DNA from: WTXA01 sp964415195
Lineage (GTDB): Bacteria > Bacillota > TC1
Reading direction: 5' to 3'
Assembly: GCA_964415195.1 (NCBI GenBank)
Contig: CAYPYD010000002.1
Coordinates: 124,001 to 188,000 of the forward strand
Length of the DNA stretch: 64,000 nucleotides
Shown here: positions 40,740-48,917 of the stretch, piece by piece
How the letters are laid out: the number at the start of each line of letters is the position of its first letter
How positions within the stretch are numbered: the stretch's first letter is position 1
Made by a program: the position numbers and the translations under genes
The notes under the pieces: generated by a model
The model's database searches: none
Seen by the model: only the letters and a program-made list of their open reading frames with translations
Told to the model about the DNA's origin: nothing

Positions 40740-43076
40740 ATGCATGAGGTTATTGGAAATATAAACCGCATCAATATAGAAAAAAACAAATGGTTCACGA
40801 AAAAGGAAGTAGCGAGGGCCATGGAAAAAAACTTCATACCACTATGTAAATTGGCAGAACTATATGATTATACTCTAGGTAATCCGTTCTTGGTACAATT
40901 CTATTTAGATAATTATAATGGCAAAGATAATGCTATTATATTATTGAAAAAGAAGATAATTGTTATATATGAAGAGGAATATGAATTCAATTCTATAAAT
41001 GAATTCAACTTATTAGCTACATGTAGTAGTTTGAATAAAGTATCGTTTTCATTATTTGCAAATCTAGCATATCATTATAGACTATCAAGCTTTCAATTGA
41101 ACAAGTTTATCAAGGAAAATACAATGTTCTATGAAGACAATGGTTTCTACAAGTTTTATCCATTTTTTGTAGATTTTCTTAACAAAAAAGTTGAGCAGAG
41201 TACTTCTGATGAAACAAAAGGGAAACTTAGAGCCATATTAGTAAGTAATCTTATAATGGAGAGTAATTTTTCTCTCGAATACTATAAACATGCAAAAACA
41301 AAAATTGAAAAAATTGCTATGGAAAAGAGAATTATTGATACTATAAAAAAATCAAGTTATCGTTATTATGAAAACGAACTTAAGACTTTTGACTATAGTC
41401 AATTTGAGGATCAAGGTTTAAAATTATTAGTAATGATGATTTCAGAAACTAATATAAAAATAAATTCAATAAAGTATTTTCTAAATGATTTGAGAAAAGA
41501 TTCTTTATATGATGTCTTATTAAAGGAAAGCACTATATATTTAGCTAAAAAATTAAACATGAGTGATTTAGAATGTGAAGATGATAGTGATGAAAGTGGA
41601 TATTTTAAACTTATACAATATTGGCTAAAAGGTGATAAAACAGATTTAAAAATATCTGATAAGTTCTATGGTAAATATGGTTTCTTCAATGTACCCGATC
41701 ATTTGATATATCAACTTGATGAAAGTGAGTTGCTAAAGGAAAGTGATAATAGACTTAGTTCATTTTTGTGTAGGATATCTGTCCTATATAAATATTATTT
41801 AAGAGGGGAAATTCAAAAAAGTTCTAAATTATTTCATTATATAATTAGATGGTATAAGAATTATCTTTTAAAGGAATACCCTGGCAGTTATCATTTCATT
41901 TTAGCATGGCATTATTTTAATAAAAAATCTATAAACAAATCATTGTGGTACATAGATGAAGGTTTGAAAAAAATAAATTTGGAATTCAATAAAATATTCA
42001 TCTTGAAATATTTTAATCTTTATTTAAGAATTCTTTTTGAACAAAAAGATATAGCCTCAATGTTAAAACTTCTAACGCATTGCAAAGAAATATTTGGTAA
42101 TGAAAAACCTTTTATTGTTTTCATGGAATATTTAAGAGGTTGTATACGTTTATTAGAGGGACAAGAACTCGATGGTTGCTTGGATGAACCTATTCATTAT
42201 TCGATGAGAATAGGAGATGAAATATCTGCGGTACAGTATTTAAGCTATTCACTAAACGATAAAGATAGGGAAAGTAATAACATATTAAAAGTTCAGGAGA
42301 GTCTATTAACAAGTGAGCAGCTAGCAATATATCATAACACTTCATTGTTTGATGCTTTTAAGAAAGTAGATTTAGAAATAAATTTTTTTGGTCCTTTTGT
42401 ATTTAAAATTAATAATATTGACTATGCTAATGAATTTCTGAATAGAAAAAAACTAAGAAAAATCATGAATTATTTAATATTTAATAGTCCCAATAGGGTG
42501 AGTAGAGAGGAGATAAAAAGGGTCTTTTGGGAAAAAGATAAAGCTTTTGACATCGATGCTAATCTAAGGGTAACTATATGTAATATTAGAAAAATATTGG
42601 ATAAACTGGGTTATTCAGATATGATTGTCTGCGAACAGGCTAGGATATATATTAATAGCCGCTATTCAGTTAATAATGATTTCAAGAAGTATGTGGCTTT
42701 ATACAAAAAAGCTAAATTATTCTATAAAAACAGAGAAATATATCAAGCAGAGACCTATTTAAAACGAATTGTATCATTGAATATTGATGTTGTTTTCAAG
42801 GATTTGAGCTGGGATTATCTTGAAAATAAGGTTAGAAATCAAGTGCAATTAATCATCTGCAATTCCTTGGAAATGTTACTATCAATATCAAAAAGCAATA
42901 ATAATTGGTCGAAAGCTGAAGATTATGCAAGGAGATTAACTAATATTAATGGTAAACACTTAAATGAATTAATAAGTTTGTTACAAAAGAATGGACGTGT
43001 CGCTGAAGCAGAAGACTTAATAAAAGATAAGTCAAAACAGAGTAAATCCTTAACAAATATCTTTTTTCCTGAATAA
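40740..43076 (+). CDS. Large SARP/MalT-like regulator lacking the STAND ATPase domain
   Basis: The 778-residue protein is helical throughout. Residues about 40-130 resemble the segment that follows the NTPase in MalT/LuxR-type STAND regulators: NPFLVQFYLDNY, then LATCSSLNKVSFSLFANLAY, then a FYEDNGFYKFYPFFVDFL stretch. Residues about 150-540 look like TPR-type repeats. Residues about 541-640 form an OmpR/SARP-type winged helix (LEINFFGPFVF, LRKIMNYLIFNSPNRVSREEIKR, ANLRVTICNIRKIL), followed by a bacterial transcriptional-activation-like helical tail (about 650-760). No Walker A or B is present, although relatives normally have one. It begins 10 bases after pyruvate kinase, so an upstream ATPase exon is impossible. 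Targets are unknown. Confidence 0.72.
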   Translation: MHEVIGNINRINIEKNKWFTKKEVARAMEKNFIPLCKLAELYDYTLGNPFLVQFYLDNYNGKDNAIILLKKKIIVIYEEEYEFNSINEFNLLATCSSLNKVSFSLFANLAYHYRLSSFQLNKFIKENTMFYEDNGFYKFYPFFVDFLNKKVEQSTSDETKGKLRAILVSNLIMESNFSLEYYKHAKTKIEKIAMEKRIIDTIKKSSYRYYENELKTFDYSQFEDQGLKLLVMMISETNIKINSIKYFLNDLRKDSLYDVLLKESTIYLAKKLNMSDLECEDDSDESGYFKLIQYWLKGDKTDLKISDKFYGKYGFFNVPDHLIYQLDESELLKESDNRLSSFLCRISVLYKYYLRGEIQKSSKLFHYIIRWYKNYLLKEYPGSYHFILAWHYFNKKSINKSLWYIDEGLKKINLEFNKIFILKYFNLYLRILFEQKDIASMLKLLTHCKEIFGNEKPFIVFMEYLRGCIRLLEGQELDGCLDEPIHYSMRIGDEISAVQYLSYSLNDKDRESNNILKVQESLLTSEQLAIYHNTSLFDAFKKVDLEINFFGPFVFKINNIDYANEFLNRKKLRKIMNYLIFNSPNRVSREEIKRVFWEKDKAFDIDANLRVTICNIRKILDKLGYSDMIVCEQARIYINSRYSVNNDFKKYVALYKKAKLFYKNREIYQAETYLKRIVSLNIDVVFKDLSWDYLENKVRNQVQLIICNSLEMLLSISKSNNNWSKAEDYARRLTNINGKHLNELISLLQKNGRVAEAEDLIKDKSKQSKSLTNIFFPE

Positions 43077-43077
43077 G

Positions 43078-43106
43078 TTGATGTTATGTAGATTGTATTA
43101 TATAAT
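43078..43106 (+). promoter_or_regulatory. Promoter for cysE
   Basis: TTGATG (43078-43083), a 17-base spacer and TATAAT (43101-43106) lie about 55 bases before cysE. The -35 starts right after the stop of the upstream regulator gene. Confidence 0.72.
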
Positions 43107-43159
43107 CAGAATACCAATTGTTATCATCAATAAGATGAAATAATCAACTTTAAAAGGAT

Positions 43160-43732
43160 ATGGTGACTATCATAAAAGGAATAATTAGATATTTAGATCA
43201 TATAAAAGAAATGGATCCAGCAGCAAGATCTTATTTAGAAATTATTTTGTTGTATCCTTGTGTGCATATAATGTGGAATCACAGAATTGCAAACTTTCTC
43301 TTTAAGCACAACTTTATTTTCCTGGCTAGTTATATAGCTTTAAGAGGTCGGAGAAAATGGGGGATAGAGATACATCCTGGAGCAACTATTGGCCGAAATT
43401 TCTTTATTGATCACGGTATGGGAGTAGTTATTGGGGAAACAACCATTATAGGAGACAATGTTACAATATATCAAGGAGTAACACTGGGCGGGACTGGAAA
43501 AGAAACGGGAAAAAGACACCCAACTATTTTGGATAATGTCATAATTGGTGCAGGGGCAAAAGTATTGGGACCTATAGTAATATCTAAGGGTAGTAAAATT
43601 GGAGCAGGCGCTATTGTGATTAAAGATACAGCAGAAAATTCCACAACAGTAGGTCTAGCTGCACATACCATAAAAATAGGAAATAAAACTTTTAGCAGAC
43701 AGATTATTGTTAAGGATGCAGAAAATAAATAA
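43160..43732 (+). CDS. cysE: Serine O-acetyltransferase
   Basis: The 190-residue left-handed beta-helix enzyme activates serine for cysteine synthesis. Motifs are MDPAARSYLEIILLYP, GIEIHPGATIGRNFFIDHGMGVVIGET and VTLGGTGKETGKRHPTI. It is the short clostridial form without the N-terminal helical extension of the E. coli enzyme. Two adjacent starts are possible (ATG 43160 or GTG 43163), with AAAGGA very close upstream, so the GTG has better spacing. cysK is not adjacent. The serine made by serC/serA products nearby would be the substrate. Confidence 0.93.
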   Translation: MVTIIKGIIRYLDHIKEMDPAARSYLEIILLYPCVHIMWNHRIANFLFKHNFIFLASYIALRGRRKWGIEIHPGATIGRNFFIDHGMGVVIGETTIIGDNVTIYQGVTLGGTGKETGKRHPTILDNVIIGAGAKVLGPIVISKGSKIGAGAIVIKDTAENSTTVGLAAHTIKIGNKTFSRQIIVKDAENK

Positions 43733-43862
43733 TTGAAACATAATCATTCGAGAAGATTGAAGAGGTATAAATGACCTTTATCCACCATTTTAATAAGGTG
43801 GGAAAAGTGGACAATGTATAAAAACTGTCAAGCTTGGAACCAAAAGTAAAAGTTAATATATT
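43733..43862 (+). other. Intergenic segment between cysE and its terminator
   Basis: These 130 bases between the cysE stop and a terminator hold no open frame that I can support. There is a modest hairpin (CCACC near 43780 with GGTGG near 43796). It may be a long 3' untranslated region or a small RNA. I cannot distinguish these. Confidence 0.3.
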
Positions 43863-43896
43863 AATGGGCTAGTTATACTAGCCCATTTGTTTTTTG
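43863..43896 (+). terminator. Intrinsic terminator
   Basis: An 11-bp stem (43863-43873 with 43877-43887) with a TAT loop is followed by a T-rich tract. Confidence 0.92.
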
Positions 43897-43986
43897 TTTA
43901 ACATTTATTGATATTTGCCTTTAAAATTATTTTATAAATGGTATAATAGTAATATACGAAAAATTCAAGGAGGTATAAAAAAAATT

Positions 43987-44451
43987 ATGTCTTTTGAAAA
44001 AAAAATTAACGAGTTAGGAATTACCATCCCAACACCTGCGAAACCTGCGGCAGCATATGAACCAGGAGTTATAGTGGATGGGATTATTTATGTTTCGGGG
44101 CAGTTGCCTATGGTTGAAGGTGTTCTTCAATACAAAGGTGTAGTTGGTATTGATGTATCTGAAGAAGATGCATATAAAGCAGCTAGGATTTGTGCCTTGA
44201 ATGCATTAGGCGTTGTTAAAAGTATAGCCGGAAGTTTAGACAATATAGAAAGAATAATCCAAGTTCAAGGTTTTGTGAATTCAAAAAATGAATTTACAGC
44301 ACAACCAAAAGTTATTAATGGAGCTTCAGATATACTTGGTGAAATTTTCGGAGAAACTGGCAAACATGCCAGATTTGCTATTGGTAATAGCGGTCTACCA
44401 CTAGGCGCTTCAGTCGAAGTTGGTATGATCGTTAAAATAAAAAACAAGTAA
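43987..44451 (+). CDS. RidA/YjgF-family protein
   Basis: The 154-residue protein is in the Rid family, which clears reactive enamine/imine intermediates from PLP enzymes. The start is ATG 43987, with AAGGAGG upstream. The apparent extension to 43915 runs through the -10 TATAAT (43942-43947). Motifs are IIYVSGQLPMVEG, NGASDILGEIFGETGKHARFAIG and the C-terminal LPLGASVEVGMIV. It resembles the longer subgroup, not classical RidA, so deaminase activity is not certain. It precedes serC and may protect PLP enzymes such as it. Confidence 0.88.
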   Translation: MSFEKKINELGITIPTPAKPAAAYEPGVIVDGIIYVSGQLPMVEGVLQYKGVVGIDVSEEDAYKAARICALNALGVVKSIAGSLDNIERIIQVQGFVNSKNEFTAQPKVINGASDILGEIFGETGKHARFAIGNSGLPLGASVEVGMIVKIKNK

Positions 44452-44477
44452 GATTACTTAAAGGAGGAATTACTATT

Positions 44478-45581
44478 ATGTCAATGCACACTCGTTTGTT
44501 CATTCCAGGACCTGTTGATGTAGCAACAGATGTACTACAAAAAATGGCTACTCCACAGATTGGACACAGAACCAAAGAAGCTAGTGTACTTCAAAAAAGC
44601 ATTCACGATAAAATGCAAAAAGTTCTTTACACTGAAAACACAATTATGTTATCAACTTCATCAGGAAGTGGTTTCATGGAGGGATCTATACGTTCTTGCA
44701 CTAGAAAAAGAGCAGCAGTTTTCTCAATTGGCGCTTTTGGTGATAGATGGTATAAAATGGCTGTTGCAAACAATGTACCAGCTGATAAATTTTCTCCAGA
44801 ACCTGGTCAGCCAACTTTACCTGCTGATGTTGAAAAAGCTTTGGCTACAGGTTTATATGATGTAGTAACTGTAACACACAATGAAACTTCAGTTGGTATT
44901 CAAAATCCAGTTGAAGAAATCGGAGAAGTTATTAAAGCATATAATGCTGATAAAGCTGAAGACGAAAAAGTACTTTATCTTGTTGACGCTGTAAGTTCAG
45001 CTGCTGGTGCTAAAATTGAAGTTGATGCAATAGGTATTGACTGTCTAATCACTTCAACTCAAAAAGCTCTTGGATTACCAGCTGGTTTAGCTATATGTTC
45101 TTTCTCGCAAAGAGCTTATAACGCTGCAAAACAAGTTCAATTTAGAGGTCTATACTTCGACATGGTGGAAATTTTTGATACTATTCAAAAGAAAAACCAT
45201 CAGTATCCTTCAACACCATCATTGGCACACATGTTTGCCTTAGACTATCAATTAGATAGAATTATGCTTGAAGGTATTGAAAATCGTTTTGCTAGACATA
45301 CAGAAATGGCGCAATATGTTAGAGCTTGGGCAAGAAAGCACTTTGGCACTCTAGTTAAAGATGACAAGTATGCATCCAACACTTTAACAACTATTCTTAA
45401 ACCTGAAGGTTTTGATATTAAGGAATTAAACAGAAGATTAGCAATGAGAGGATATACTGTATCTGATGGATATGGTGTTATGAAAGATAAAACTTTCAGA
45501 ATAGCTCACATGGCTGATGCAACTATCGCTGATATCAGAGGAGTACTATTTGAAATTGAAGAAATTCTTGGTTTGAAATAG
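44478..45581 (+). CDS. serC: Phosphoserine aminotransferase (class V, SerC-like)
   Basis: The 367-residue class V aminotransferase carries the PLP lysine in ITSTQKALGLPAGL. FIPGPVDV near the N terminus and DAVSSAAGAKI precede it. Class V members include alanine-glyoxylate aminotransferases, so the call rests on the adjacent serA. It converts 3-phosphohydroxypyruvate with glutamate to phosphoserine. AGGAGGA lies before the ATG. A hairpin separates it from serA. An alternative frame at 44530-44865 is a shadow. Confidence 0.88.
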   Translation: MSMHTRLFIPGPVDVATDVLQKMATPQIGHRTKEASVLQKSIHDKMQKVLYTENTIMLSTSSGSGFMEGSIRSCTRKRAAVFSIGAFGDRWYKMAVANNVPADKFSPEPGQPTLPADVEKALATGLYDVVTVTHNETSVGIQNPVEEIGEVIKAYNADKAEDEKVLYLVDAVSSAAGAKIEVDAIGIDCLITSTQKALGLPAGLAICSFSQRAYNAAKQVQFRGLYFDMVEIFDTIQKKNHQYPSTPSLAHMFALDYQLDRIMLEGIENRFARHTEMAQYVRAWARKHFGTLVKDDKYASNTLTTILKPEGFDIKELNRRLAMRGYTVSDGYGVMKDKTFRIAHMADATIADIRGVLFEIEEILGLK

Positions 45582-45609
45582 TAAGTTATAAATATTTAAT
45601 TTAAGATGA

Positions 45610-45640
45610 ATAGAACCAGAAATAATTTTTCTGGTTCTAT
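45610..45640 (+). terminator. Hairpin between serC and serA
   Basis: A 13-bp stem (45610-45622 with 45628-45640) has a 5-base loop and a weak T-rich tail. It may attenuate readthrough or stabilise the upstream message. Confidence 0.7.
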
Positions 45641-45664
45641 TAAATAATTTTAGGAGGTATTACT

Positions 45665-46573
45665 ATGATTAAAGTATTAGCTAATGATGGAATAGAAAAA
45701 AGTGCACAAGATGCATTAGTTGCTGCAGGATTTGAAGTTGACACGAATCACTATGATGGTGCAGAATTAATTGCAAAATTAAAGGAAACAGATGCGATTG
45801 TTATACGTTCTGCAACTAAACTAACTTCAGATATTTTCGAAGGAATTGCCGGGGGCAAATTAAAACTAGCTATAAGAGCTGGTGTAGGCATTGATAACAT
45901 TGATGTACCTGCTGGTGAAAAAGCTGGGGTAAAAGTTACAAATACTCCTGCTGCTAGTAGTGATTCAGTAGCCGAACTTGCTTTAGCACATATGTTTGCA
46001 ATCGCTAGACACATTGCTATTGCCAATGTAACTATGAGAGAAGGCAAATGGGAAAAGAAAAATTATGGTGGAGTTGAACTTAATGGTAAAACATTAGGAT
46101 TAATAGGATTTGGAAGAATTGCTAGATCTTTGGCAAAAAAAGCACAAGCTCTTGGAATGTCTATCATATATACAGACTTTATAGGTGAAGTTGAAGGTTT
46201 TAGTGATTTTAAATTTATGTCAGAAAATGATGTTATCAAAAATTCAGATTTTATTTCTTTACATATTCCTTTCGATAAATCCAAAGGAGCAACAATAGGA
46301 AAAGCTCAATTTGAGATGATGAAAGATGGAGCATTCTTAATTAACTGTGCTCGTGGAGGAGTTGTTGATGAAACAGCTTTGATTGATGCTTTAAATAGTG
46401 GTAAAGTAGCTGCAGCTGGTATTGATGTTTTTGAAAAAGAACCAACTCAAAACACAGAATTAGTTAATCATCCAAAAGTATCTGTAACACCACACATCGG
46501 TGCTTCTACAAGCGAAGCTCAAAAGAGAATCGGTGCAGAGGTAGTAGAGATAATTAAAAACTTTGCATTTTAA
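45665..46573 (+). CDS. serA: D-3-phosphoglycerate dehydrogenase, short form
   Basis: The 302-residue NAD-dependent 2-hydroxyacid dehydrogenase oxidises 3-phosphoglycerate, opening serine synthesis. The Rossmann motif is LGLIGFGRIARSLA, the catalytic arginine is in LINCARGGVVDE, and the histidine is in VTPHIGAST. It lacks the C-terminal ACT/ASB regulatory domain found in longer SerA, so serine feedback by that route is unlikely. It follows serC and precedes a DUF1015 gene by 14 bases. Confidence 0.93.
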   Translation: MIKVLANDGIEKSAQDALVAAGFEVDTNHYDGAELIAKLKETDAIVIRSATKLTSDIFEGIAGGKLKLAIRAGVGIDNIDVPAGEKAGVKVTNTPAASSDSVAELALAHMFAIARHIAIANVTMREGKWEKKNYGGVELNGKTLGLIGFGRIARSLAKKAQALGMSIIYTDFIGEVEGFSDFKFMSENDVIKNSDFISLHIPFDKSKGATIGKAQFEMMKDGAFLINCARGGVVDETALIDALNSGKVAAAGIDVFEKEPTQNTELVNHPKVSVTPHIGASTSEAQKRIGAEVVEIIKNFAF

Positions 46574-46587
46574 GAAGGAGGATCATA

Positions 46588-47835
46588 ATGGCAGTTGTAA
46601 GACCCTTTAAAGGATTGCGTCCTAAGAATCAAGAAGTAGCAGAAAATATGATTTCTTTACCTTATGACGTAATGAATAGAAAAGAAGCAAAAGAAATGGC
46701 TGGGAATAATCCTTACTCTTTCTTGAAAATTGTAAGATCAGAAATAAATTTAGATGACTCAATAGATGCTTATTCAAAAGTAGTATATGAAAAAGCAAAA
46801 GAAGTATTAGATTCATGGACAAACGAAGGCGTTTTAGTTGAAGATGATAAACCAGTATTCTATATCTACAGACAAATAATGGAAGGTCGTGTTCAGACTG
46901 GTTTAGTCGGATGTACATCTATCGATGACTATATGAATGACATAATCAAAAAACACGAATTCACAAGAAAAGAAAAAGAAATTGATAGAATCAATCATTT
47001 TGATATTACAGATGCAAATACAGAACCAGTATTTCTAACATACAAAAAGAATGATAGAATCAATGAAATAGTTGCAAAATGGATTGAAGCTAACAAGCCA
47101 GCATATGATGTTGTAACTGAAGATGGTATTGCACATATGGTTTGGGTGTTGAATGACTCTAAGTTAGTTGAAGAAATAGCAGAACTTTTTGCAGGCATCA
47201 AGTATCTATATATTGCTGATGGACATCACAGATCAGCTTCAGCTGTTGCAGCCGGTAAAAAGAGAAGAGAAGAGAACCCTGATTATACTGGCGAAGAAGA
47301 ATACAATAGATTCTTAGCGGTTATCTTCCCTGACGAAGACTTATATGTAATGGACTATAACAGAGTTGTTAAAGATCTTAATGGTTTAAACAATGATGCG
47401 TTTTTAGCCAAAGTTGCAGAAAAGTTCGATGTCGAAGAAGCAAGTGTAAGCCCATACAAACCAAAAGAAAAACATCAATATGGCATGTTCTTGGATGGAA
47501 AATGGTATGTACTTAAATCAAAAGAAGGTAGTTATCCAGCTAACGATCCAGTTTTAAGCTTGGATTCAGCTGTATTGCAAAATAACCTTCTATCTCCAAT
47601 CTTAGGAATTGAAGATCCTAGAACAGATAAAAGAATCGACTTTATTGGTGGTATTAGGGGACTTAAAGAACTTGAAAAAAGAGTTAACGAGGATATGAAA
47701 GTTGCTTTCGCCTTATATCCAGTTACAATTGATGATTTAATGGGAGTAGCTGATGCTGGACAAGTTATGCCTCCAAAATCTACATGGTTTGAACCTAAAT
47801 TAAGAAGCGGTTTATTTGTACATAAACTTAAGTAG
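46588..47835 (+). CDS. DUF1015 family protein in the serine operon
   Basis: The 415-residue protein belongs to DUF1015 (COG4198), whose function I do not know to be established. A conserved DGHHR (residues 211-215, in YIADGHHRSASA) resembles the G-H-x-R signature of ParB/sulfiredoxin-like folds, some of which are phosphotransferases. PFKGLRP at the N terminus and the C-terminal VMPPKSTWFEPKLRSGLF are also family-typical. It is encoded after serC and serA, in the place where serB would be expected, so a role in phosphoserine to serine conversion is a reasonable inference, not a fact. GAAGGAGG precedes the ATG. Confidence 0.85.
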   Translation: MAVVRPFKGLRPKNQEVAENMISLPYDVMNRKEAKEMAGNNPYSFLKIVRSEINLDDSIDAYSKVVYEKAKEVLDSWTNEGVLVEDDKPVFYIYRQIMEGRVQTGLVGCTSIDDYMNDIIKKHEFTRKEKEIDRINHFDITDANTEPVFLTYKKNDRINEIVAKWIEANKPAYDVVTEDGIAHMVWVLNDSKLVEEIAELFAGIKYLYIADGHHRSASAVAAGKKRREENPDYTGEEEYNRFLAVIFPDEDLYVMDYNRVVKDLNGLNNDAFLAKVAEKFDVEEASVSPYKPKEKHQYGMFLDGKWYVLKSKEGSYPANDPVLSLDSAVLQNNLLSPILGIEDPRTDKRIDFIGGIRGLKELEKRVNEDMKVAFALYPVTIDDLMGVADAGQVMPPKSTWFEPKLRSGLFVHKLK

Positions 47836-47839
47836 TTGT

Positions 47840-47872
47840 ATAGCCTTCAAGTTATGCTTGAAGGCTATTTCT
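47840..47872 (+). terminator. Intrinsic terminator after the serine operon
   Basis: A 12-bp stem (47840-47851 with 47857-47868) with a 5-base loop is followed by a short T-rich stretch. Confidence 0.85.
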
Positions 47873-47881
47873 AATTCGATA

Positions 47882-47909
47882 TTGACAATAATTGATTAAG
47901 CGGTATAAT
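47882..47909 (+). promoter_or_regulatory. Promoter of perR
   Basis: TTGACA (47882-47887), a 16-base spacer and TATAAT (47904-47909) form a consensus promoter upstream of the Fur-family gene. Confidence 0.85.
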
Positions 47910-47919
47910 GATAATAGTA

Positions 47920-47934
47920 TTATAATTATTCTAA
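47920..47934. promoter_or_regulatory. PerR box
   Basis: TTATAATTATTCTAA matches the Bacillus PerR operator TTATAATNATTATAA at 14 of 15 positions (counting N as a match). It lies at the expected transcription start of perR-dfx, where repressor binding would block initiation. Confidence 0.8.
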
Positions 47935-47953
47935 ATTGCGAGGGATTAAAAAA

Positions 47954-48370
47954 ATGTTAAATAATAATGTGAATCTAGTTGCTAAATTAAAGGAATACGG
48001 TATAAAACCTTCTATTCAAAGAATAGAAATACTTGAGTTTCTAATTGAAAACAGAATACATCCCAATATAGAAGCTATTTATTCTATATTAGTAGAAAAG
48101 ATGCCTACTTTGTCAAAAGCTACCGTCTATAATACATTAGATCTTTTTGCAAAAAGTGGCTTGACCAATAGATTATATATAGAACCAAACGAAGTCAGGT
48201 ATGATATAAGAACAGATAGGCATGGACACTTTAAATGTGAAAAATGCAAAAAAATACATGATGTTGAAATTTATAATTTGGATTCAGAATTAAATAAAGA
48301 TGATTATAAAGGTATGATTTATGCTGAAGAAATAAATTATAGAGGCTTATGTGTAACATGTGCCAAATAA
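47954..48370 (+). CDS. perR: Fur-family peroxide regulator (PerR-like)
   Basis: The 138-residue repressor has the Fur-family winged helix (about 1-80: KPSIQRIEILEFL, TLSKATVYNTLDLFAKSG) and a dimerisation domain with structural zinc cysteines CEKCKK and CVTCAK. HGHFKC carries metal ligands. PerR-type members sense peroxide by iron-catalysed histidine oxidation. The start is ATG 47954, with GAGGGA about 9 bases before. The longer frame begins 18 bases upstream without reason. A PerR box overlaps the start region, so it is probably autoregulated. It precedes desulfoferrodoxin by 22 bases. Confidence 0.9.
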   Translation: MLNNNVNLVAKLKEYGIKPSIQRIEILEFLIENRIHPNIEAIYSILVEKMPTLSKATVYNTLDLFAKSGLTNRLYIEPNEVRYDIRTDRHGHFKCEKCKKIHDVEIYNLDSELNKDDYKGMIYAEEINYRGLCVTCAK

Positions 48371-48392
48371 AATTATTGTAGGAGGTTTAATT

Positions 48393-48767
48393 ATGGCTAA
48401 GAAAAGGGAGATTTATTCATGTTCTAAATGTGGACTGATATTACAAACATTAACTGATGGGACTAGCACAGACTGCTGCGGTGATGAAATGGAACTATTA
48501 GTTGGGAATACAAAAGATGCTTCATTAGAAAAACATTTACCTGTTATAGAGAAAATTGAGGGTGGTTTCAAAGTAATTGTTGGTAGTATACCTCATCCTA
48601 TGGAAGAAGCCCATTATATACAATGGATTGAACTAAATGACGGTGACACAGCTCAAATAAAATTCATGAATCCGGGACAAGAACCGGTAGCCGTATTCAA
48701 AACTGATGCTCAAGAAGTTTCTGCAAGAGAGTATTGTAATCTTCATGGATTATGGAAAACAAATTAA
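48393..48767 (+). CDS. dfx: Desulfoferrodoxin (superoxide reductase)
   Basis: The 124-residue protein has the N-terminal desulforedoxin iron centre (CSKCG near residue 10 and DCCGDEM) and the superoxide reductase centre in LEKHLPVIEK, HPMEEAHYIQWIEL and CNLHGLW (His/Cys ligands). It reduces superoxide to peroxide without releasing oxygen. The start is ATG 48393 with GGAGG 8 bases upstream. It is in the PerR operon, fitting peroxide-inducible defence. A terminator follows. Confidence 0.95.
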   Translation: MAKKREIYSCSKCGLILQTLTDGTSTDCCGDEMELLVGNTKDASLEKHLPVIEKIEGGFKVIVGSIPHPMEEAHYIQWIELNDGDTAQIKFMNPGQEPVAVFKTDAQEVSAREYCNLHGLWKTN

Positions 48768-48780
48768 TAAGAGTATTGTC

Positions 48781-48812
48781 AAAAGGCTCATTTTAGAGCC
48801 TTTTGTTTTTTT
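48781..48812 (+). terminator. Intrinsic terminator of the perR-dfx operon
   Basis: A 9-bp stem (48781-48789 with 48796-48804) is followed by a T tract. Confidence 0.9.
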
Positions 48813-48917
48813 ATTGTCAAAATAACAATATTTATTAATCTGTGACTAAAAGATAAATATTGTAGGTTAGTAAATAAAGTAATATAATTAAGGTATATTT
48901 TATAAGGATGTGCAAAC

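Noticed and set aside
43915..43986. Extended N terminus of the RidA-family protein
   Set aside because: It would translate the promoter -10 and the AAGGAGG ribosome site, and family proteins begin near ATG 43987.
44530..44865. Plus-strand ORF inside serC
   Set aside because: It lies wholly within serC in another frame, and serC carries the conserved PLP motif.
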